Below are positions 12,479 through 16,433 of a stretch of DNA of 16,433 nucleotides, in pieces. The notes beneath the pieces were generated by a model. It was not told the DNA's origin. It did not search any database and saw nothing but the letters and a program-made list of their open reading frames with translations. Where the stretch lies: contig DBWN01000141.1 of the NCBI GenBank assembly GCA_002308935.1, forward strand, positions 12,740 to 29,172. Direction: 5' to 3'. Source of the stretch: Bacteroidales bacterium UBA1237. GTDB taxonomy: Bacteria > Bacteroidota > Bacteroidia > Bacteroidales > UBA932. Both the position numbers and the translations under genes were made by a program. Positions within the stretch are counted from its first letter, which is position 1. Each line of letters begins with the position of its first letter.

Positions 12479-14419
12479 ATGGCTTTTTTAAAGTTTAACA
12501 AACACGAGTTAGTCAACCTGTCCTATTCGCTTAAGAGGGAAATCATCTGCGCGAACAAGACAGGAGCGTATTGCAACACTTCCATTGTGACCTGCAATAC
12601 CAGGCGTTATCATGGTCTGCTGGCTGTTCCTGTCGAGAATTTCGGAGGTGGTCAGTATCTCCTCCTTTCGTCTCTTGATGAAAGCCTTATAGTTAATGGG
12701 AAACAGTTCAATCTGGGAATCCATCGCTATGGTGACATCTATGAGCCGAGGGGACACAAGTACATTGTGGACTTCGGAGCCGACCCGGTTCCTGAAATCG
12801 TCTACAAGGTAGGAGGCATCATTTTCGTGAAGACCATTCTCCTCTCACCGGACACCGATCAGGTGATGATCAAGTTCGAGCTCAAGGACGCCCCGTCCAA
12901 GGTCGAGCTGAATCTCAAACCGTTCCTGGCTTTCCGTAACGTCCACAGCCTCACCAAGCAGAATCCTGAGGCTGATACCGAAGGCAAGGAAATCCGCAAT
13001 GGTGTAAGCTACAAGATGTATCCGGGATTCCCCGATCTCAATCTTCAGATGAGTTCGGCGAAAGCTTCCTTCAAGAGCGCACCTTACTGGTACAACGGAA
13101 TTACTCTTTCTGACGAAGCCAGACGTGGTTTCGAGTGCAAAGAGGACCTCTTCGTCCCCGGAAGTTTCACCATCACTCTCGCTCCTGGAGATTCTGTGAT
13201 CTTCTCGGCTTCCACCAAGGAAGTCGCCCCCAGGACGATGGCAAAGAAATTCTCGGACGCCATTGAGGCTATGGGTGAGATTGACAACTACCATGACCAG
13301 CTCGTCCATTGCGCTGACCTCCTGAAGAGGAACCTCAATGGACGCAAGCAGATTACCGCAGGATTCACGTGGCTGTATACAGGTCTTCTCAGGGAGACGC
13401 TAATGTCGCTTCCCGGCCTGACCCTGTACGCCAACGGGGACACCGCAGAATTCGAGGAGATTCTCGACAACCTTATTGAAGACAATCAGGAAAGGCTGTT
13501 CCGCAGGACGACCCAGATTGAAGCGCCCCTTACCCTTCCCGCAGTCCTTCAGACCTATATCGAGTTCGGCGCTGATGCCAGAAAGGTATGGAGGAAGTAC
13601 GGCGACACGGTCAAGGGCATCATAAAGAGTTATGCTCCCGGTCAGAGGAAGGAGGTTGCCCTCCAGCCGAACGGACTGCTTTGGGCGCAGTATGACCGCA
13701 CTGCGCTTACATGGATGAACGCCTACATTGACGGATATCCCGTAACAGAAAGGGCTGGATACCAGGTGGAGACCAATGCATTCTGGTACAACGCCCTCTG
13801 CTTCGCCATCGAGATGGAGCAGAAATACAAATCAATCAGAAGCGAGTTCATCAAAGAATGGATGCCGGTTCGTGACCTTTGTGCTCAGAATTATCAGCCT
13901 ATGTTCTGGAACGAGGAAAAAGGTTATCTCGCTGATTATGTCGACAACAACGGCCAGAACCTGGATGTGCGTCCCAATCAGCTTTACGCCCTCTGGGTAC
14001 CTTATTGCCCCGTAGATGATGAAGCGGCCGGAAGCATTCTTTCCGTTGTTGACAAGGAACTTCTCACAAAGAGGGGAATCAGGACCCTATCACCTCGCGA
14101 CGTGAAATACCGGGGAGTATACGAGGGCACCCAGACGGACCGTGACCTTGCATACCATCAGGGATGCGCATGGACATACCTCCTGCTTCCTTACATTTCA
14201 GTTTCGTTCGCACTCAGGGGAGCCTCCTTCTACAAGAGGGCTGAATGGTTGTGCGAGGGATTCTTCAAGGAGGACCTCAGCAAGCATGGTGTCGGAGCGT
14301 TCTCGGAGCTCTATGACGGAGACCCGCCTCACGAGCCTCACGGTGCGATTTCTTCAGCGATGAGCACCGCAGCACTCCTCACGATAGATCATCTGATGGA
14401 AAAATATTCGGAGGAATAG
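12479..14419 (+). CDS. Glycogen debranching enzyme, amylo-alpha-1,6-glucosidase type (GH133)
   Basis: A 646-aa protein of the archaeal/bacterial debranching family, expected to remove alpha-1,6 branch glucosyl residues from glycogen. The N-terminal GDE_N domain (about 15-230) carries the typical TRRYHGLL (41-48). The C-terminal (alpha/alpha)6-barrel domain (about 280-640) starts at ITAGFTWLYTGLLRETLMSLPG and ends with GAFSELYDGDPPHEPHGA, where Glu610 is the likely general base. The family usually has a GRD motif in the first segment, with Asp as general acid; here the aligned residues are Leu-Arg305-Glu306. The start ATG at 12479 has no Shine-Dalgarno and follows an AT-rich stretch. It is followed after 3 nt by the GT4 gene. 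It is often labelled amylo-alpha-1,6-glucosidase in Bacteroidota. Confidence 0.9.
   Translation: MAFLKFNKHELVNLSYSLKREIICANKTGAYCNTSIVTCNTRRYHGLLAVPVENFGGGQYLLLSSLDESLIVNGKQFNLGIHRYGDIYEPRGHKYIVDFGADPVPEIVYKVGGIIFVKTILLSPDTDQVMIKFELKDAPSKVELNLKPFLAFRNVHSLTKQNPEADTEGKEIRNGVSYKMYPGFPDLNLQMSSAKASFKSAPYWYNGITLSDEARRGFECKEDLFVPGSFTITLAPGDSVIFSASTKEVAPRTMAKKFSDAIEAMGEIDNYHDQLVHCADLLKRNLNGRKQITAGFTWLYTGLLRETLMSLPGLTLYANGDTAEFEEILDNLIEDNQERLFRRTTQIEAPLTLPAVLQTYIEFGADARKVWRKYGDTVKGIIKSYAPGQRKEVALQPNGLLWAQYDRTALTWMNAYIDGYPVTERAGYQVETNAFWYNALCFAIEMEQKYKSIRSEFIKEWMPVRDLCAQNYQPMFWNEEKGYLADYVDNNGQNLDVRPNQLYALWVPYCPVDDEAAGSILSVVDKELLTKRGIRTLSPRDVKYRGVYEGTQTDRDLAYHQGCAWTYLLLPYISVSFALRGASFYKRAEWLCEGFFKEDLSKHGVGAFSELYDGDPPHEPHGAISSAMSTAALLTIDHLMEKYSEE
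14410..14414 (+). promoter_or_regulatory. Shine-Dalgarno site within the end of the debranching gene
   Basis: GGAGG, 8 nt before the GT4 ATG at 14423, inside the last codons of the upstream gene. This is a strong site in a window where most genes have none, and it suggests efficient coupled translation of the synthase. Confidence 0.6.
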
Positions 14420-14422
14420 CAT

Positions 14423-15718
14423 ATGAAGGTATTGATGTTCGGATGGGAGTTTCCTCCCCATATCGCAGGAGGTCTGGGTACCGCCTGCTACGGAATTGTC
14501 AAGGGCCTTGCCTACAACGGCGTGGAGACACTTTTCGTGATGCCTTCAGCCTCGGGAGACGAGGATCAGAGCGCAGCTACCATCATCAACGCTAGTGATG
14601 TCCCTGTAGCGATAAGCTCAACACTTGACGTGGACGAGTTTTTGGACAAGGTCCAGTTCGTCCATATCGGGACTAATATGGTCCCTTATCTTGATCCCAC
14701 TGAATTCCATGACCTGGTAGAAGACGAACGCCGTCGTCAGGTTAAGGACTTCAGGGTACAGTACGGTCAGAAGTTCAAATTCTCCGGCAAGTATGGTGCG
14801 AACCTCATGGAGGAAGTCGCCCGTTACGCCATGGTGGGCGGAACCATCGCCCTCCAGCACAAGGATGAGTTCGACGTGATTCATGCACACGACTGGCTTA
14901 CTTATTATGCGGGTATCGCTGCCAAGAGGATGACTGGAAAACCTCTTGTCATACACGTTCATGCGACTTCTTTCGACCGCGGAAGCGCCGATAACATCGA
15001 CACTAGAGTGTACGCTATCGAAAAGAGGGGCATGGAGGCTGCCGACAGAGTTATAACCGTCAGCGACCTTACCCGTAATATCGTCATAACCAAGTACGGT
15101 ATCGATCCTTCCAAGGTGATAACAGTCCACAACGCCGTTGACTTCAGCGGCAGGGACAATATCCAGGTCGAAAGGGGAGTAAAGGACAAAGTCGTCACCT
15201 TCCTTGGCCGTATCACCTTCCAGAAAGGACCCGAGTACTTCATTGAGGCCGCAGCCAAAGTCCTCAAGAGGACAAAGAACGTCCGTTTCGTGATGGCGGG
15301 CAGCGGAGATATGATGAACCGCTCCATCCGTCACGTCGCCCGTCTGGGGATATCCGACAGGTTCCATTTCACGGGATTCCTCCGTGGAGCCGATGTCCAG
15401 AAGATGTTCGCCCTCTCGGACGTTTATGTGATGCCGTCAGTGAGTGAACCGTTCGGTATCTCTCCGCTTGAGGCCATGAGGACCAATGTCCCTTCTGTCA
15501 TCTCCAAGCAGAGCGGTGCGGCGGAAGTCCTGCGTTATGCGTTCAAGGTGGATTTCTGGGATGTCGATGCTATGGCTGACCAGATTTACGCTCTTCTCCA
15601 GTATCCGGCTCTCGCCTCTTTCGCGGCCAAGATGGGATATGACGAGGTGAACGCTCTCAAGTGGAACAACGCCACGGCCAAGATGAAGAAAGTTTATGAA
15701 TCAGTTGTCAACAAATAA
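14423..15718 (+). CDS. GT4-family glycosyltransferase, probable glycogen synthase
   Basis: A 431-aa retaining GT-B glycosyltransferase. The N-terminal Rossmann domain has a glycine-rich loop (WEFPPHIAGGLGTA, residues 8-21) and DVIHAHDWLT (151-160), a pattern shared by bacterial starch/glycogen synthases. The C-terminal donor-binding domain has LGRITFQKGP with the paired Arg263 and Lys268, VMAGSGD (290-296) and the E-x7-E motif with Glu342 and Glu350 in SEPFGISPLE. Motifs point to an alpha-glucan synthase using a nucleotide-glucose donor; whether ADP- or UDP-glucose cannot be told from sequence alone, and no glgC lies in the window. Placement between debranching and GH57 genes supports glycogen elongation. 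Other GT4 roles (for example sucrose or polysaccharide synthesis) are less likely because of that context. Confidence 0.88.
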   Translation: MKVLMFGWEFPPHIAGGLGTACYGIVKGLAYNGVETLFVMPSASGDEDQSAATIINASDVPVAISSTLDVDEFLDKVQFVHIGTNMVPYLDPTEFHDLVEDERRRQVKDFRVQYGQKFKFSGKYGANLMEEVARYAMVGGTIALQHKDEFDVIHAHDWLTYYAGIAAKRMTGKPLVIHVHATSFDRGSADNIDTRVYAIEKRGMEAADRVITVSDLTRNIVITKYGIDPSKVITVHNAVDFSGRDNIQVERGVKDKVVTFLGRITFQKGPEYFIEAAAKVLKRTKNVRFVMAGSGDMMNRSIRHVARLGISDRFHFTGFLRGADVQKMFALSDVYVMPSVSEPFGISPLEAMRTNVPSVISKQSGAAEVLRYAFKVDFWDVDAMADQIYALLQYPALASFAAKMGYDEVNALKWNNATAKMKKVYESVVNK

Positions 15719-15732
15719 TCACGCATAATATT

Positions 15733-16433
15733 ATGGCAAAGAAATCTATATGTCTGTATTTCCAGGTTCATCAGCCTACCAGACTCAGATTATACAGGTT
15801 CTTCGATATCGGAAAGGACTCCCATTACTATGACGACTTCGCCAACAGGACGATTCTCCGCAGGATAGCCCAGAAGTGCTATCTTCCTATGAACGCCCTT
15901 CTCCTTGAGCAGATCAACAAGCATAAAGGTGATTTCAAGGTGGCGTTCTCGATTTCCGGTTCCGCTATCGAGCAGTTCGACCGTTACGCTCCCGAGGTCC
16001 TCGACAGTTTCCGCCGTCTTGCTGACACCGGTTGTGTCGAATTCCTCAGCGAGACCTACTATCACTCTCTCGCCTCCCTTATCTCTCCCGCTGAATTCAA
16101 ACACCAGGTGATGAAGCACAAGGCCGCCATCGAGCAGTACTTCGGTGTAACTCCCGTGGCTTTCCGTAACACTGAGCTCATCTACAGCAACTCGATCGGC
16201 GAGCAGGTATACGATATGGGATTCACCACTATGCTTACTGAAGGCGCACGCCATATCATGGGATGGAAGAGCCCCAACTTCGTATACAAGGACGAGACCC
16301 AGCCCAAGCTCCGTCTCCTTCTGCGCAACTACAGCCTGAGCGACGATATCGCTTTCCGTTTCGGAGGTAATGACCTCACGGGTGAGAAGTTCGTGGATTG
16401 GATGAAAGCTGCAGTGAAGGACGGTGGTGATGT
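15733..16433 (+). CDS. GH57 family alpha-glucanase, N-terminal part (3' end outside window)
   Basis: An open frame of 233 codons running off the right edge, starting ATG at 15733, 14 bp after the synthase stop. GH57 regions visible: region 1 with VHQP (12-15), region 2 near VEFLSETYYHSL, and region 3 FRNTELIYSN with Glu148 as the expected nucleophile; the later acid/base Asp region is outside. GH57 enzymes act on alpha-1,4 glucans as alpha-amylases, 4-alpha-glucanotransferases or branching enzymes; in Bacteroidota glycogen clusters this gene is usually called alpha-amylase. The exact activity cannot be set from this part. No signal peptide is present, so it should act in the cytoplasm on stored glycogen. 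Confidence 0.92.
   Translation, partial: MAKKSICLYFQVHQPTRLRLYRFFDIGKDSHYYDDFANRTILRRIAQKCYLPMNALLLEQINKHKGDFKVAFSISGSAIEQFDRYAPEVLDSFRRLADTGCVEFLSETYYHSLASLISPAEFKHQVMKHKAAIEQYFGVTPVAFRNTELIYSNSIGEQVYDMGFTTMLTEGARHIMGWKSPNFVYKDETQPKLRLLLRNYSLSDDIAFRFGGNDLTGEKFVDWMKAAVKDGGD

Noticed and set aside
14618..15367. A 249-codon open frame on the minus strand inside the GT4 gene
   Set aside because: It is the antisense of strongly conserved glycosyltransferase motifs; the translated protein shows no family resemblance.
1..16433. CRISPR array, insertion sequence, prophage, tRNA or rRNA
   Set aside because: No evenly spaced direct repeats, transposase motifs, phage genes or tRNA-like cloverleafs were seen on either strand.

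Overview
The window looks like ordinary chromosomal DNA from a Bacteroidota member, most likely Bacteroidales. The reasons are a DUF4783-type secreted protein beside rlmH, promoters of the Bacteroides form (TTTG, 20 bp, TAnnTTTG), few Shine-Dalgarno sequences, a eukaryote-like GH13 branching enzyme, and a debranching enzyme / GT4 synthase / GH57 glycogen cluster. Base composition is roughly balanced and arginine is often AGG. Genus cannot be fixed from the sequence. I see no mobile element, CRISPR array, tRNA or rRNA.

Layout. Positions 1-258 hold the 3' end of efp (+), followed by a 248-bp gap with two hairpins and a nested dyad. A small secreted protein (507-926, -) is divergent from rlmH (1012-1485, +). 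rlmH overlaps by 4 bp a very large NtrY-like sensor histidine kinase (1482-4925, +). A convergent gap with a terminator follows. Next comes a leftward block, read from right to left: engB (7804-8436), prs (6782-7759), a cysteine-bearing membrane miniprotein (6400-6660) and der (4998-6305). A 240-bp divergent control region separates engB from xseA. The rightward block is xseA (8677-10098), xseB (10119-10328), glgB (10364-12394), a GH133-type debranching enzyme (12479-14419), a GT4 glycogen synthase-like enzyme (14423-15718) and a GH57 alpha-glucanase (15733 to the right edge, incomplete).

How the genes work together. The right-hand block is a glycogen operon: chain elongation (GT4), branching (GlgB), debranching (GH133) and alpha-glucan cleavage or transfer (GH57). 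It sits directly behind the two exonuclease VII subunits, 35 bp apart, so co-transcription is likely. The left-moving block puts two ribosome-assembly GTPases around PRPP synthase. RlmH (23S rRNA methylation) and EF-P add to the translation theme on the left.

The window is mostly housekeeping and I do not see a clearly new multi-gene system. The items most worth a second look are the histidine kinase with three extracytoplasmic regions and no partner regulator nearby, perfect palindromes placed like operators upstream of xseA and of the debranching gene, an Arg-Glu where the Arg-Asp of the glucosidase domain is expected, and the uncharacterised cysteine miniprotein.
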